DNA from: Sphingomonas azotifigens NBRC 15497
GTDB taxonomy: Bacteria; Pseudomonadota; Alphaproteobacteria; Sphingomonadales; Sphingomonadaceae
Reading direction: 5' to 3'
Assembly (NCBI RefSeq): GCF_002091475.1
Contig: NZ_BCTR01000017.1
Coordinates: 1-64,000 of the forward strand
Length of the DNA stretch: 64,000 nucleotides
The first letter of the stretch is position 1; each line of letters begins with the position of its first letter. The notes below the pieces were generated by a model. That model searched no databases and had not been told where the DNA came from. It saw nothing but the letters and a program-made list of their open reading frames with translations. Shown here in pieces: positions 8,669 through 16,397 of this stretch. The position numbers were made by a program, and so were the translations under genes.

Positions 8669-9403
8669 GTGGATCCGCGCGCGCCTCTTCTCCGCCTAGT
8701 CGATCTGGCGCTGCCGCCGCGCTGCCCGGGCTGCGGCGCGATCGTCGAGGCTGATCACCGCTTTTGCGCGGGTTGCTGGGACAGCCTGCAGTTTCTCGGG
8801 GCGCCGTGGTGCGCGGCCTGCAACCTGCCGTTCGACTTTGATCGCGGCCCGGGCGCGCGCTGCGCGGCCTGCCTCGCCGATCCGCCGCCGCACGACGGGG
8901 TCCGCGCGGCGGTGGCCTATGGCGACGTCGCGCGGCGGCTGGCGCTCAAGCTCAAATATGGCGGGCGGCTGGCGGCGGCCGAGACGATGGCGCGGGCGAT
9001 GGCGCGGCTGGTGCCGGAAGGGGCCGATCTGCTGGTGCCGGTGCCGCTGCATCGCTGGCGGCTCTGGTCGCGCGGCTTCAACCAGGCGGTGCTGATCGCG
9101 CACGGCGTGGCGCGGCGCAGTGGCCTGCCGGTGGAACGCGACCTGCTGCGGCGGGTCAGGGCGACGCCCAAGCTGCAGGGGCTGGGGCGGCGGGCGCGGG
9201 CCAAGGCGGTCGCGGGTGCCTTCGCGCTGGGGCCGGGGGCGCGCGCCAAGCTGCAGGGGCGCACCGTGCTGCTCGTCGACGACGTCCACACCAGCGGCGC
9301 GACCGGCGATGCCTGCGCGCGGCTGCTCAAGCGCGGCGGGGCGGCGCGGGTGATCCTTCTGTGCTGGGCGCGCGTTCTTGCCGAGGAGGCGCCCCTGGAT
9401 TGA
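8669..9403 (+). CDS. comF: ComF family phosphoribosyltransferase-like protein
   Basis: ComF proteins are linked to DNA uptake in competent bacteria; in other species the role is unclear. The start is GTG 8669, giving 244 aa. An N-terminal zinc-ribbon region has paired CxxC motifs (CPGCG, CAGC, CAAC, CAAC). A C-terminal PRTase fold carries the PRPP loop LLVDDVHTSGATGDA. VPVPLHRWRLWSRGFNQA is the family signature. It lies 35 nt upstream of the glutaredoxin gene and is probably co-transcribed with it. Confidence 0.9.
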   Translation: MDPRAPLLRLVDLALPPRCPGCGAIVEADHRFCAGCWDSLQFLGAPWCAACNLPFDFDRGPGARCAACLADPPPHDGVRAAVAYGDVARRLALKLKYGGRLAAAETMARAMARLVPEGADLLVPVPLHRWRLWSRGFNQAVLIAHGVARRSGLPVERDLLRRVRATPKLQGLGRRARAKAVAGAFALGPGARAKLQGRTVLLVDDVHTSGATGDACARLLKRGGAARVILLCWARVLAEEAPLD

Positions 9404-9438
9404 CAAGCCGGGGCCTCGCGCACACGTCTGGAGGCATT

Positions 9439-9696
9439 ATGGCAAAGGTCGAAATCTACACCAAGGCGTTCTGCCCCTATTGCACGCGCGCCAAGAACCT
9501 CCTCTCCGCCAAGGGCGCGGCGTATGAGGAGTATGACATCACCATGGGCGGGCCCAAGCGCGCCGAGATGCTGGAGCGCGCGCCCGGACGCACGACGGTG
9601 CCGCAGGTCTTCATCGACGGCAAGCATATCGGCGGCTCGGACGATCTCGCCGCGCTGGACCGCCAGGGCGGCCTGGATCCGCTGCTCGCCGCATGA
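9439..9696 (+). CDS. grxC: Glutaredoxin 3
   Basis: This is a dithiol glutaredoxin of 85 aa that reduces protein disulfides and mixed disulfides with glutathione in the cytoplasm. The active site is CPYC (FCPYCTRA), followed by the TVPQVFI cis-proline segment and the GGSDDLAAL glutathione-binding helix. The ATG at 9439 has a GGAGG 5-9 nt upstream. Its stop overlaps the start of the next gene. Confidence 0.95.
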   Translation: MAKVEIYTKAFCPYCTRAKNLLSAKGAAYEEYDITMGGPKRAEMLERAPGRTTVPQVFIDGKHIGGSDDLAALDRQGGLDPLLAA

Positions 9697-10517
9697 GCCG
9701 CGCCGCGCTGCTCCAGATGACGAGCGGGATCGATCCCGCCGCCAATGCCGCGACGCTGGTCGAGGCGGTGGCACAGGCCAAAGCGGGCGGGGCGGCGATG
9801 CTGTTCACCCCCGAAATGTCCGGCCTGCTCGACGGCAACCGTGAACGCGCCCAACATCACTATGCGCATGAGCGCGATGATCGTGTACTTTCGGCGGTCC
9901 GCGAAGCCGCGGCGGCGCACGGGATCTGGGTGCATCTCGGCAGCCTCGCGGTGCTGCGCGAGGACGGCAAGCTCGCCAATCGCGCGTTCGTGATCGACGA
10001 CAGCGGCGCGATCCGCGCCCGCTACGACAAGATGCACCTGTTCGATGTCGACCTGCCGAGCGGCGAGAGCTGGCGCGAATCGAACAGCTATACCGCGGGC
10101 GCGGGGCCGGTGGTGGTCGATACCCCGCTCGGCAAGCTGGGCATGGCGATCTGCTACGACCTGCGCTTCCCGGACCTGTTCCGCACGCTGAGCAATGCCG
10201 GGGCGACGATCCTGGCGGTGCCGGCCGCGTTCACCCGCCCGACCGGCGCGGCGCACTGGCATGTGCTGCTGCGCGCCCGCGCGATCGAGGCGGCGGCCTT
10301 CGTGCTCGCGGCGGCGCAGACCGGCGAGCACGAAGACGGCCGCGCGACCTATGGCCACAGCCTCGCGATCGACCCCTGGGGCGACGTGCTGCTCGACATG
10401 GGCGCGCCGGCGGGGCTGGGCTTCGCGACGCTCGACACGGCGCGGCTGGAGGATGTGCGCACGCGGGTGCCGGTGCTGCGCCACCGCCGCGCGATTCCCG
10501 AGGCGACCCCGGCGTGA
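9693..10517 (+). CDS. Carbon-nitrogen hydrolase (Nit/nitrilase superfamily)
   Basis: The 274-aa protein carries the full catalytic triad of the superfamily: Glu in LFTPEMSG, Lys in RYDKMHLFD and Cys in GMAICYDLRFP. The closest functional analogues are the Nit1/Nit2-like amidases that hydrolyse deaminated glutathione or omega-amides. The position directly after a glutaredoxin gene with a 4-nt overlap fits glutathione-related repair, but that is inference. Confidence 0.88.
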   Translation: MSRAALLQMTSGIDPAANAATLVEAVAQAKAGGAAMLFTPEMSGLLDGNRERAQHHYAHERDDRVLSAVREAAAAHGIWVHLGSLAVLREDGKLANRAFVIDDSGAIRARYDKMHLFDVDLPSGESWRESNSYTAGAGPVVVDTPLGKLGMAICYDLRFPDLFRTLSNAGATILAVPAAFTRPTGAAHWHVLLRARAIEAAAFVLAAAQTGEHEDGRATYGHSLAIDPWGDVLLDMGAPAGLGFATLDTARLEDVRTRVPVLRHRRAIPEATPA

Positions 10518-10951
10518 TCGTCTTCGACCTCAAGTGCAGCGGCAACCATGTGTTCGAGGCCTGGTTCAAGTCGAGTGCCGCCTATGCGGAGCAGCGCGCG
10601 CAGGGGCTGATCGCCTGTCCGTTGTGCGGCGATCGCGAGGTCGCCAAGGCGGTGATGGCGCCGGCGGTGGCGGCCAAGGGCAATCAGGGCGCCGGCACGC
10701 CGCCAGTGACGCCGGAGGCGTTCAAGGCCGCGCTGGCGGCGCTCGCCCAGCTCCAGGCCAAGCAACTTGAAACCTCGCAATGGGTCGGCAAGGCCTTTGC
10801 CGAGAAGGCGCGGGCGATGCATGCCGGCGACGCGCCCGAGGCGCCGATCCACGGCCAGGCGACGCTGGCCGAGGCCAAGGCGCTGGTCGACGAGGGCGTA
10901 CCGGTCGCGCCGCTGCTGGTCCCAGTGGTGCCCCCCGAGGCGCGCAATTGA
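10514..10951 (+). CDS. DUF1178 family protein
   Basis: The 145-aa protein has the family's N-terminal signature MIVFDLKCSGNHVFEAWF and a CPLCG pair that probably binds zinc. The C-terminal half is helical. The biochemical role of the family is not established. It overlaps the preceding hydrolase by 4 nt and is the last gene of the host operon before the tRNA. Confidence 0.85.
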   Translation: MIVFDLKCSGNHVFEAWFKSSAAYAEQRAQGLIACPLCGDREVAKAVMAPAVAAKGNQGAGTPPVTPEAFKAALAALAQLQAKQLETSQWVGKAFAEKARAMHAGDAPEAPIHGQATLAEAKALVDEGVPVAPLLVPVVPPEARN

Positions 10952-10985
10952 TTTGATCGCGCGAGCCGGGTACCAGCGGCCGCGT

Positions 10986-11062
10986 GGCCCGGTAGCTCAG
11001 CAGGATAGAGCAAGCGATTCCTAATCGAGAGGTCGGAGGTTCGAATCCTCTCCGGGTCACCA
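10986..11062 (+). tRNA. tRNA-Arg, anticodon CCT; prophage attachment site
   Basis: A 77-nt cloverleaf starts GGCCCGGTAGCTCAG and ends in an encoded CCA. The anticodon loop TTCCTAA gives anticodon CCT, reading AGG. The T arm is GGAGG-TTCGAAT-CCTCT. The upper two pairs of the anticodon stem (28-42, 27-43) are mismatched as written. Its 3' end marks the left boundary of the prophage, and tRNA 3' ends are classic tyrosine-integrase targets. Confidence 0.92.
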
Positions 11063-11065
11063 CCT

Positions 11066-11092
11066 AAAGCCGCAGAAAACCTAGCTTTTTTT
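11066..11092 (+). terminator. Weak terminator after tRNA-Arg
   Basis: AAAGC (11066-11070) can pair with GCTTT (11084-11088), followed by a run of T to 11092. The stem is short with a 13-nt loop, so it is a low-confidence terminator for the tRNA transcript. Confidence 0.35.
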
Positions 11093-11121
11093 GACGCTCA
11101 GAGCCGCCCGGCGCTGGGGCG

Positions 11122-11153
11122 TTTTGACACGTCTTTTGACACGTGTTTTGACA
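11122..11153. repeat. Three 12-bp direct repeats, probable integrase arm-type sites
   Basis: TTTTGACA occurs at 11122, 11134 and 11146, spaced exactly 12 bp, with the extended unit TTTTGACACGTC/G in the first two. They lie 60-90 bp inside the tRNA attachment site. Short direct repeats at this distance from the core are where tyrosine integrases or Xis bind (attP arm sites in lambda-like phages). The role is inferred from position. Confidence 0.55.
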
Positions 11154-11200
11154 TTCTCGGTTCGTTCCGGCCGCGATTAGCGACGCGGAACCGAGGGATA

Positions 11201-11545
11201 TCAGCGCAATTTAGCCGACAGCAGCGCATCGAGCATGGCGGTCCAGTCTCCTTCCACCTCGGCAAGCACGCCTCGCAGGACGTCGGCAGTCTCGCCATCG
11301 GCCTCACGACCGATACCCTTGAACCTTGCCATCAGGGCGGAATTCTCGAGCTGGTCGATCCGCTTCCTGAGAGTGGGGATACCAGAAGCCGCCAGCATTT
11401 CCTCACTCGGCTGCCGGATGGCCTCGATCACTGCCCGCACCTCGGGCAGGTAATCCATCCATAGCGGCTTGCCGTCCATGGTCGCACCGGGCGGGTTTTT
11501 GTCGAGCTCGCACAGGGCGCGGGCAGCGCGCTCCAGCGGGCTCAT
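11201..11545 (-). CDS. Phage protein of unknown function (114 aa)
   Basis: The protein is helical and acidic at its C-terminus (RGVLAEVEGDWTAMLDAL). No family is recognised. It is the last leftward gene before the attachment site. Its ATG overlaps the stop of the upstream HTH-nuclease gene by 4 nt, so the pair is translationally coupled and may function together. Confidence 0.6.
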   Translation of the reverse strand: MSPLERAARALCELDKNPPGATMDGKPLWMDYLPEVRAVIEAIRQPSEEMLAASGIPTLRKRIDQLENSALMARFKGIGREADGETADVLRGVLAEVEGDWTAMLDALLSAKLR

Positions 11546-12003
11546 CGCGGCTGGCCGACTGCAAAGCCACCAGCGCGGATCAGCGCGGCCAGCGCCTCCA
11601 CAGCAGGCTTGCCCTGGGCCACGATCACGTTCGGCACCCGGGCCGTCTGCGCCGCGATGCGATCGCTGTGGAACCGCTTCACCTCGATGAACACGTCCGA
11701 ATCTGGCAGGTAGAAGTCGAGCGCGTACTGGTGACCCGGCTGCCCCTCGCGAGTGAAAGAAACTCCCGCTTCGATCAGTGCATCTTCGATCAGCCGCTCC
11801 ATTGGATCTCGCGCGCTCGCCGGCGGCCGGTCGCCGGCCGCTGCACGCAGCGCGCGAACGGCCGCCGCCGTCCGGACGCCGATAGGCGCTATGCCGCGCT
11901 CCATCTGGCCGATGAAGTCGCGGCTTAGGTCTACGGCCTCCGCTAGTTGCGCCTGTGTCATACCGAGAGCCTTCCGCCTCAGTTTCAGTTCTTCGCCATT
12001 CAT
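11542..12003 (-). CDS. XRE-type HTH fused to a PD-(D/E)XK nuclease-like domain
   Basis: Residues 1-55 form an XRE/Cro-type helix-turn-helix (RRKALGMTQAQLAEAVDLSR with DFIGQMERG). Residues 75-150 resemble a small restriction-type nuclease fold: YALDFYLPDSDVFIEVKRF gives an Asp followed by E-x-K at the spacing of PD-(D/E)XK enzymes such as Vsr/DUF559 proteins. It could be a sequence-targeted nuclease or a regulator with a dead nuclease domain. It sits in the accessory position between attL and the integrase, coupled to the gene at 11201-11545. Confidence 0.65.
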   Translation of the reverse strand: MNGEELKLRRKALGMTQAQLAEAVDLSRDFIGQMERGIAPIGVRTAAAVRALRAAAGDRPPASARDPMERLIEDALIEAGVSFTREGQPGHQYALDFYLPDSDVFIEVKRFHSDRIAAQTARVPNVIVAQGKPAVEALAALIRAGGFAVGQPR

Positions 12004-12024
12004 TGGATGACCCGGTGGGGAGAA

Positions 12025-12043
12025 GGTTTGGACCCTTCCCCCC
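12025..12043. repeat. 19-bp motif shared with the region upstream of terS
   Basis: GGTTTGGACCCTTCCCCCC lies 22-40 bp upstream of the HTH-nuclease start. Its reverse complement recurs with one mismatch at 37241-37259, also upstream of a gene in the matching orientation. Function unknown. Confidence 0.5.
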
Positions 12044-12049
12044 GATAGT

Positions 12050-12139
12050 TCATCCGATCTTGATGTCGATCTTAAGTGAGAGGTGGAACTTCACTTTTAC
12101 CGACTTCAGTTTTTGGATGAACCAGCCTAAGATTTCCAT
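12050..12139 (-). CDS. Possible 29-aa basic peptide
   Basis: ATG 12139 opens a 29-codon frame (MEILGWFIQKLKSVKVKF, ending in KIDIKIG) with GGAG about 9 nt upstream. Alternating hydrophobic and Lys residues make it amphipathic. It sits in the gap between the HTH-nuclease gene and the gene at 12245. No homologue is recognised, and it may be spurious. Confidence 0.3.
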   Translation of the reverse strand: MEILGWFIQKLKSVKVKFHLSLKIDIKIG

Positions 12140-12155
12140 CCTAGTCTCCGGTTCA

Positions 12156-12192
12156 ACCGGGCCGAGCCATTTCGGCCCGGTGATTTTGTTTT
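12156..12192 (+). terminator. Rightward factor-independent terminator without an obvious gene
   Basis: ACCGGGCCGA (12156-12165) pairs perfectly with TCGGCCCGGT (12172-12181) around a 6-nt loop and is followed by GATTTTGTTTT. This is a strong intrinsic terminator on the plus strand, yet all nearby genes read leftward. Confidence 0.65.
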
Positions 12193-12244
12193 AGCACATT
12201 TCCTGATCGGCGCAAGCGGAATACGCAGTAAGTGCGTAAAATAA

Positions 12245-12499
12245 TTATGCACCAGCCGAGTTGGGCTCAACATAGATGGCAAGGGTCTGGATAGGTTCGC
12301 CCGTATGCGTAGCCGGTGACCATTCTTCGTTCACCCAATGGGCGATTTCGCGCACAAGGAAGCTCGTTGCACCAAAGTCCCTCCGGATCTGGCCTGACGG
12401 GTCCGAGAACCAAAGGTACTCGCCGACTGCAGGTTTCTCCCGGAGGTAGACGCTCGCGAATTGGCGATCGTCGTCGAGCATTATCTTCGCCCCGATCAT
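12245..12499 (-). CDS. Phage protein of unknown function (84 aa)
   Basis: ATG 12499 is chosen because it overlaps the upstream stop as ATGA. The product has a beta-rich pattern (QFASVYLREKPAVGEYLWF). No family is recognised. It is the second-to-last gene of the compact leftward operon before the 240-bp gap. Confidence 0.6.
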   Translation of the reverse strand: MIGAKIMLDDDRQFASVYLREKPAVGEYLWFSDPSGQIRRDFGATSFLVREIAHWVNEEWSPATHTGEPIQTLAIYVEPNSAGA

Positions 12500-12744
12500 G
12501 GCTGCGCACCTAACGGTTCGAAGCACAGACCATCCGCGCCCGGCAGCGTGCTATAGGAGACCCGCATCGATGGCACGATCGCCATGAGCTTCTTTCTGCA
12601 TGAGGAAGATCCCATCCAACGAGAATGATGACAGCATTCACCGCAGGGCCGATCATGCACCGCGAGCAGTTGCTTGCCGCACGCTTCGCACCAAGAGCCC
12701 TCTTGCCCCTTCCGGCCGCGGGAAACAGTATGCGGGCAGGTCAT
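12496..12744 (-). CDS. Small zinc-finger-like phage protein
   Basis: The 82-aa product has clustered cysteines and histidines (CPH, WCEACGK, RPCGECCHH), suggesting a structural zinc site. It overlaps both neighbours by 4 nt. No specific family is recognised. Confidence 0.6.
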   Translation of the reverse strand: MTCPHTVSRGRKGQEGSWCEACGKQLLAVHDRPCGECCHHSRWMGSSSCRKKLMAIVPSMRVSYSTLPGADGLCFEPLGAQP

Positions 12745-13307
12745 CGCTCCGCCGCGAGCTGGTTGTTTAGTGCTGCGAGGAGAAACTGCCGTGCAGCCTC
12801 GCCATCATCGCTGTCCTCGAAGGTGATAACTGCGTTCCCGCCAACGGTGATCCATCGCCCGTCCCCGTCCACATCGCCATCATAGGGCCATCGGAGTGAA
12901 AGGCCGTCTTCGGACAGTTCCAAGCCCTTCAGCCTCTCCAGCGCCTCCCGCACAGCATCGTATGGCGCGGCTCGCCGATTCCAGAACGCGACGCACTGAA
13001 ACCAATCGCCGTGATACGACGTGGATGCCCCGCAGCCCTTGCAGACAGTGCGATAAGGATGGACTTTGTCCGAGGACTTGTATGTCTCTGCCTCCCCGCC
13101 GCAATGAGGGCATGGCTCCGGATCCAGCGTTCCTGCCTGGAGCCCCTCCCCAAATGTGGATGTCTCACGGTGGCGGAGAATGGCCTTTAGGTCCGCGACA
13201 GACGGTGCCGCCGGGTACATCGTATGACCACCCCAGCTCGGCGCATCTTCGTAAGCATCGATATACGCCTGGACTCGCTCTGCCGCTTCACGGTCTGCAT
13301 TCGTCAT
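12741..13307 (-). CDS. Lar-type restriction alleviation domain protein
   Basis: The centre of this 188-aa protein carries PEPCPHCGGEAETYKSSD and later VCKGCGASTSYHGD, with a CVAFWNRRA motif. This is the zinc-ribbon and W-N-R pattern of the Lar restriction-alleviation family known from Rac prophage. The N- and C-terminal flanks are unassigned. A role in blunting host type I restriction is inferred from the family. It overlaps the integrase stop by 4 nt. Confidence 0.7.
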   Translation of the reverse strand: MTNADREAAERVQAYIDAYEDAPSWGGHTMYPAAPSVADLKAILRHRETSTFGEGLQAGTLDPEPCPHCGGEAETYKSSDKVHPYRTVCKGCGASTSYHGDWFQCVAFWNRRAAPYDAVREALERLKGLELSEDGLSLRWPYDGDVDGDGRWITVGGNAVITFEDSDDGEAARQFLLAALNNQLAAER

Positions 13308-14572
13308 TCGTCGTCTCCTGGTTTGGTGCTGCCCACGACGCGGGCGATGTGCTCGCGCCTGGCGCGCGCGATCCGGAGAGCCTTCTCACGGTTGGCCTTG
13401 TCGTAGATCTTCGTCGTCTTGATCTCCGAGTGACCGGAGACGGCGCGGATATCCACCTCGCCAGAATCGCCGATCTCAGTGATGCCGCCATGCCGGAAGC
13501 TGGTGAACCGCAAATCCTTCGGCAGCCCGGCCTTGATGCGGATCCGCTTATGCAGCTTCTGCATGTAGTCGATGCCGTACGCCTTGCCGGTCCGCTCATC
13601 GAACACGATCATCGGGCGCTCGACGCCTTCTTGCCGCGGCGTGCGCGCGAGCTCGGCCTCCAGCTCCGGGTAGAGCTGGATGGCATCTTCGCCGGTACCG
13701 TCGACGAGCGGCAGGGTGATCCTCTTGTTCGTCTTCGACTGCACGACCGTGATCTGCTCGCCGGGCTTATAGTCGTCCCAGAAGAAGCCACGGATCACCT
13801 TGCCGTCCGGATCCTCGAACCCGAACGCGTCCGTGACGCGCTGGCAGGTCTCGAAGCACAGCGCCGCGGCGGTTGCCATCGACTGGCGGCCCATGGCGCG
13901 GGCGGTCTCGCGATAGAGGTCGTATTCGGCGCGCGTCGCGGCGCGGTTGCCCTTGCCGGCGCCGACGCTCGTCTTGATGCCCATCCCTTTGAACGGGTTC
14001 ACCTTGACGCCGGTGTGCTTCGAATAGCCCGGCCGGCTCGCGAGGCTCCACACCAGCCGGCAGACCTGCATCATGTAGGATCCCTGCCGCTCGCCATGTT
14101 TCGCGATCGCGCGCTGATAGAGCTTGTCGGCGGCCGGCCCATCCACCGCGCCAGCCTGTCGCTGGCCAAAGGTGCCGGTCTTCATCGACATTTCCTCGAC
14201 GTAGCGCATGGCGCGCTCGTACCCGATGCGCGTCTGGTGCCGCTTGTCGGTGAACCGCTCCTGCTTGCGGTACCAATCGAACAGCCACGCGATCGTGCCG
14301 TGCGGCACCTCCGCCTTGTCGCCCAGGCGCCAGGCGGCGAACGCCTCGTTCAGTACGCGGGCGCGGACGAACACCTCCGCGATATCGGTGCCCAACGGTG
14401 TGCTCGCGACCGGGCACGTCTTGCCGTCGCGCAATGCCTTCCGGCGGACCTTCTCATCGGGTGAGGTAGCGAGCTTCGGATCGGCCCAGGCGGGGCGGCA
14501 CCAGAAATAGGCGCGTTGGCCGCCGGCGAGCCGCCGCACGTTCACATAGGCCGGCAGTCGCTCAGTCGCCAT
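13304..14572 (-). CDS. int: Prophage tyrosine integrase
   Basis: This recombinase inserts the phage at the tRNA-Arg gene. ATG 14572 gives 422 aa beginning MATERLPAYVNVRR. The catalytic region has Arg in ETCQRVTDAF, Lys in QSKTNKRITLP, FTSFRHGG as box II, SGHSEIKTTK and the nucleophile in KIYDKA. The first His of the usual HxxR is Thr here, a variant I believe also occurs in other prophage integrases. It lies 2.2 kb from attL, with accessory genes between, and overlaps the excisionase-like gene by 11 nt. Confidence 0.93.
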   Translation of the reverse strand: MATERLPAYVNVRRLAGGQRAYFWCRPAWADPKLATSPDEKVRRKALRDGKTCPVASTPLGTDIAEVFVRARVLNEAFAAWRLGDKAEVPHGTIAWLFDWYRKQERFTDKRHQTRIGYERAMRYVEEMSMKTGTFGQRQAGAVDGPAADKLYQRAIAKHGERQGSYMMQVCRLVWSLASRPGYSKHTGVKVNPFKGMGIKTSVGAGKGNRAATRAEYDLYRETARAMGRQSMATAAALCFETCQRVTDAFGFEDPDGKVIRGFFWDDYKPGEQITVVQSKTNKRITLPLVDGTGEDAIQLYPELEAELARTPRQEGVERPMIVFDERTGKAYGIDYMQKLHKRIRIKAGLPKDLRFTSFRHGGITEIGDSGEVDIRAVSGHSEIKTTKIYDKANREKALRIARARREHIARVVGSTKPGDDE

Positions 14573-14810
14573 CGCCGAAGTCCATGTCTTCGGCGACCTC
14601 GCCGAACAGCTTGCGGAGCGCCTCATCCAGCTGGGCGCGCTCGGTAATCATCGAGCCGTTCGGCCCGCGCGCCCGGAAGCGCACGGTACCCTCGCGCTCC
14701 CACTGGCGCATCTGCGCCTCGGACACGCTGGTATAGGCGAGCGCCATCGGCCGCGTCATCGCGGCGGGCCAGAAAGGGATCGTGCCGTCGAGCTTCTCAG
14801 CGGCGCCCAT
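14562..14810 (-). CDS. Excisionase-like winged HTH protein
   Basis: The 82-aa product has a MerR/AlpA-like pattern (AYTSVSEAQMRQWEREGTVR) with a wing-like FRARGPNGSMIT. It lies directly upstream of, and overlaps, the integrase gene, which is the usual place of xis. The start could also be at an internal ATG (MTRPMALAY). The excisionase role is inferred from context. Confidence 0.65.
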   Translation of the reverse strand: MGAAEKLDGTIPFWPAAMTRPMALAYTSVSEAQMRQWEREGTVRFRARGPNGSMITERAQLDEALRKLFGEVAEDMDFGDGD

Positions 14811-14825
14811 GGTCGGCTTCTCCGT

Positions 14826-15257
14826 TCAAGGTTGCTGCGCCCGGCCGCCGCGCGGGGCGGGGCAGGGGGCCATGTTGTATCGGCGCCAGTACCGGTCCCA
14901 ACGCGTCGCGGCGCCGGCGGCGATCACCGCGCAGGACAGATCCCGCCCATCCGGCAGTCGGCAGCGGGCGACGATGCGGTTGTAGCTTGGCTCGAGCGCC
15001 TGGCAGGTCAGCCGGCGGCGCAGCACCAGAGCGGAGACGGCGCGCTGGCTTGCCCGGGCTCGCGCGTCGCTGCAGACGTACCCCGCGCGCCGCTGGCGGC
15101 ACGGCTCGGCAGCCTCGAAGTCCGGCGCCTGTACCCCCGCAATGCGGACCTTCGGCCCCTCGGCGCACCAGAGCGGCCCATCCCCGTCGTAAACGCGGGT
15201 GACGGTGCAGGTGAAGGCGGAGCCGGACAGGGCGGCTGCGATGAGGATGCTGATCAT
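14826..15257 (-). CDS. Secreted thermonuclease-family protein (SNase-like)
   Basis: The 143-aa protein starts with a signal-like hydrophobic segment (MISILIAAALSGSAFT). An OB-fold then carries VTRVYDGDG and KVRIAGVQAPD, equivalent to the calcium and catalytic segments of staphylococcal nuclease (DGDT and IRLxGIDAPE). The usual DTPE-type acid is changed to APD and the Thr of DGDT is Pro, so activity is uncertain. Cysteines in pairs suggest disulfides in the periplasm. It may act on incoming DNA. Confidence 0.7.
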   Translation of the reverse strand: MISILIAAALSGSAFTCTVTRVYDGDGPLWCAEGPKVRIAGVQAPDFEAAEPCRQRRAGYVCSDARARASQRAVSALVLRRRLTCQALEPSYNRIVARCRLPDGRDLSCAVIAAGAATRWDRYWRRYNMAPCPAPRGGRAQQP

Positions 15258-16213
15258 GGTTTGTTCTTAGGATCGATCGCAGGGCGCACAACCCGGCCAT
15301 CGGCCGCATGCCACGATAAGCAGCCGCCTGAGATCCAGTCGCCAGCAAAATCGATGGGCGAGAGGGTGCCGTCTACGAACGGGGCGATCTCGTTTGGGCT
15401 CGTCGCGAGATAGGAGACGATGGCCCCCGCGGTCTCGCGCTCTCCCACCCCAGCCTGGAAGCCGATCGCCTCCGCTGCCTGCACGAGCCGCGCGATCACG
15501 CGCTTATCGGCTTGTCGATCGGCGCCGGCGGCGCGAAGGCGCTTCAGCTCGTGCAGGCAAAGCATCACGCTTTCGCCGAACGATGCCCAATTTTCGATCT
15601 CGTCCAGCAGCGTGCCGTCGCGCTCGAAAGCTTCGAGTTCCGCGATCGACGCCGCCAGCGCAGACTGTTCGGCCGGCGCGAGCATAGCCACCCGGTTGGT
15701 GGTGGCGGACGCCGCCCGAAGGCAATCCTGCATCCGCTCATAGTCTGCCCCGGTGAATGGGTGGAGGCCATCCCCGTTGGGTGGGGCGGCGATAATGTCG
15801 AGCGCTTCGTTCAATCCCTTAACGCGACCAGCGGTGAAGCTGTCGCCCGGGACGAGTTCCCGTAGCAGCGTATCGCGTTGCTTGCGCATATCTTCCCGCA
15901 ACCGCTGGATCTCAGCGGCCATCGCGGCTGTGGATGCGGTGCGGTGGCGGGTGGCGAAGTGGGTGTCGATGACGTCCTGCGCGTCCTGGTTGCTGATGCC
16001 CCGCTGCACGGTGACCATCGCGACGGCCTTGTCGTCGAACTCTGTCATCTCGTTGATGCCGTCGATGACTTCCACCGCCTGTTCGCGGGTGGCATCAGCC
16101 CAGATGCACCACTGGATGCGATCGAGCAGCACCTCGGCGACCCATGCGATGCGGTTTTCCTCTTTGGCCAAGCGGGTGTTCGCCGCTTCCCGGTCTACCT
16201 CAGTTGCCGACAT
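15254..16213 (-). CDS. Large phage protein of unknown function (319 aa)
   Basis: The protein is predominantly helical and acidic, with repeated short helices and a predicted coiled coil near residues 95-115 (AAEIQRLREDMRKQRDT). No catalytic motif or family is recognised. It is coupled to its neighbours by 4-nt and 14-nt overlaps. Confidence 0.6.
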   Translation of the reverse strand: MSATEVDREAANTRLAKEENRIAWVAEVLLDRIQWCIWADATREQAVEVIDGINEMTEFDDKAVAMVTVQRGISNQDAQDVIDTHFATRHRTASTAAMAAEIQRLREDMRKQRDTLLRELVPGDSFTAGRVKGLNEALDIIAAPPNGDGLHPFTGADYERMQDCLRAASATTNRVAMLAPAEQSALAASIAELEAFERDGTLLDEIENWASFGESVMLCLHELKRLRAAGADRQADKRVIARLVQAAEAIGFQAGVGERETAGAIVSYLATSPNEIAPFVDGTLSPIDFAGDWISGGCLSWHAADGRVVRPAIDPKNKP

Positions 16214-16397
16214 GGTTGTTCTCCGAAAAGCCGGCGATCACCTCCCGGGCATAGCCGCCGATCAGGCGCGGGTGCGCGAGCACCCAACCGATGGCGATCG
16301 CGATGACGATGATGATCAAGAGCATGATGCCCATGACTGCTCGGCCGCGGCGACGAATCCGGTCCATTTCCGCGCGGTGGCTAGATAGGTGTCTCAT
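16200..16397 (-). CDS. Small membrane protein (65 aa)
   Basis: ATG 16397 overlaps the upstream stop. After a basic N-terminus (MRHLSSHRAEMDRIRRRGR) there is one strong transmembrane helix (VMGIMLLIIIVIAIAIGWVL). Function unknown; in phage early operons such proteins are sometimes superinfection-exclusion or host-takeover factors. Confidence 0.6.
   Translation of the reverse strand: MRHLSSHRAEMDRIRRRGRAVMGIMLLIIIVIAIAIGWVLAHPRLIGGYAREVIAGFSENNHVGN

Noticed and set aside
8160..8754. Plus-strand frames opposite the BioC-like methyltransferase
   Set aside because: Composition bias only. The minus-strand gene has methyltransferase motifs and a sensible start.
11122..11153. The 12-bp repeats as a small CRISPR array
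   Set aside because: Only three units with 4-bp gaps and no spacers. The location fits integrase arm sites.
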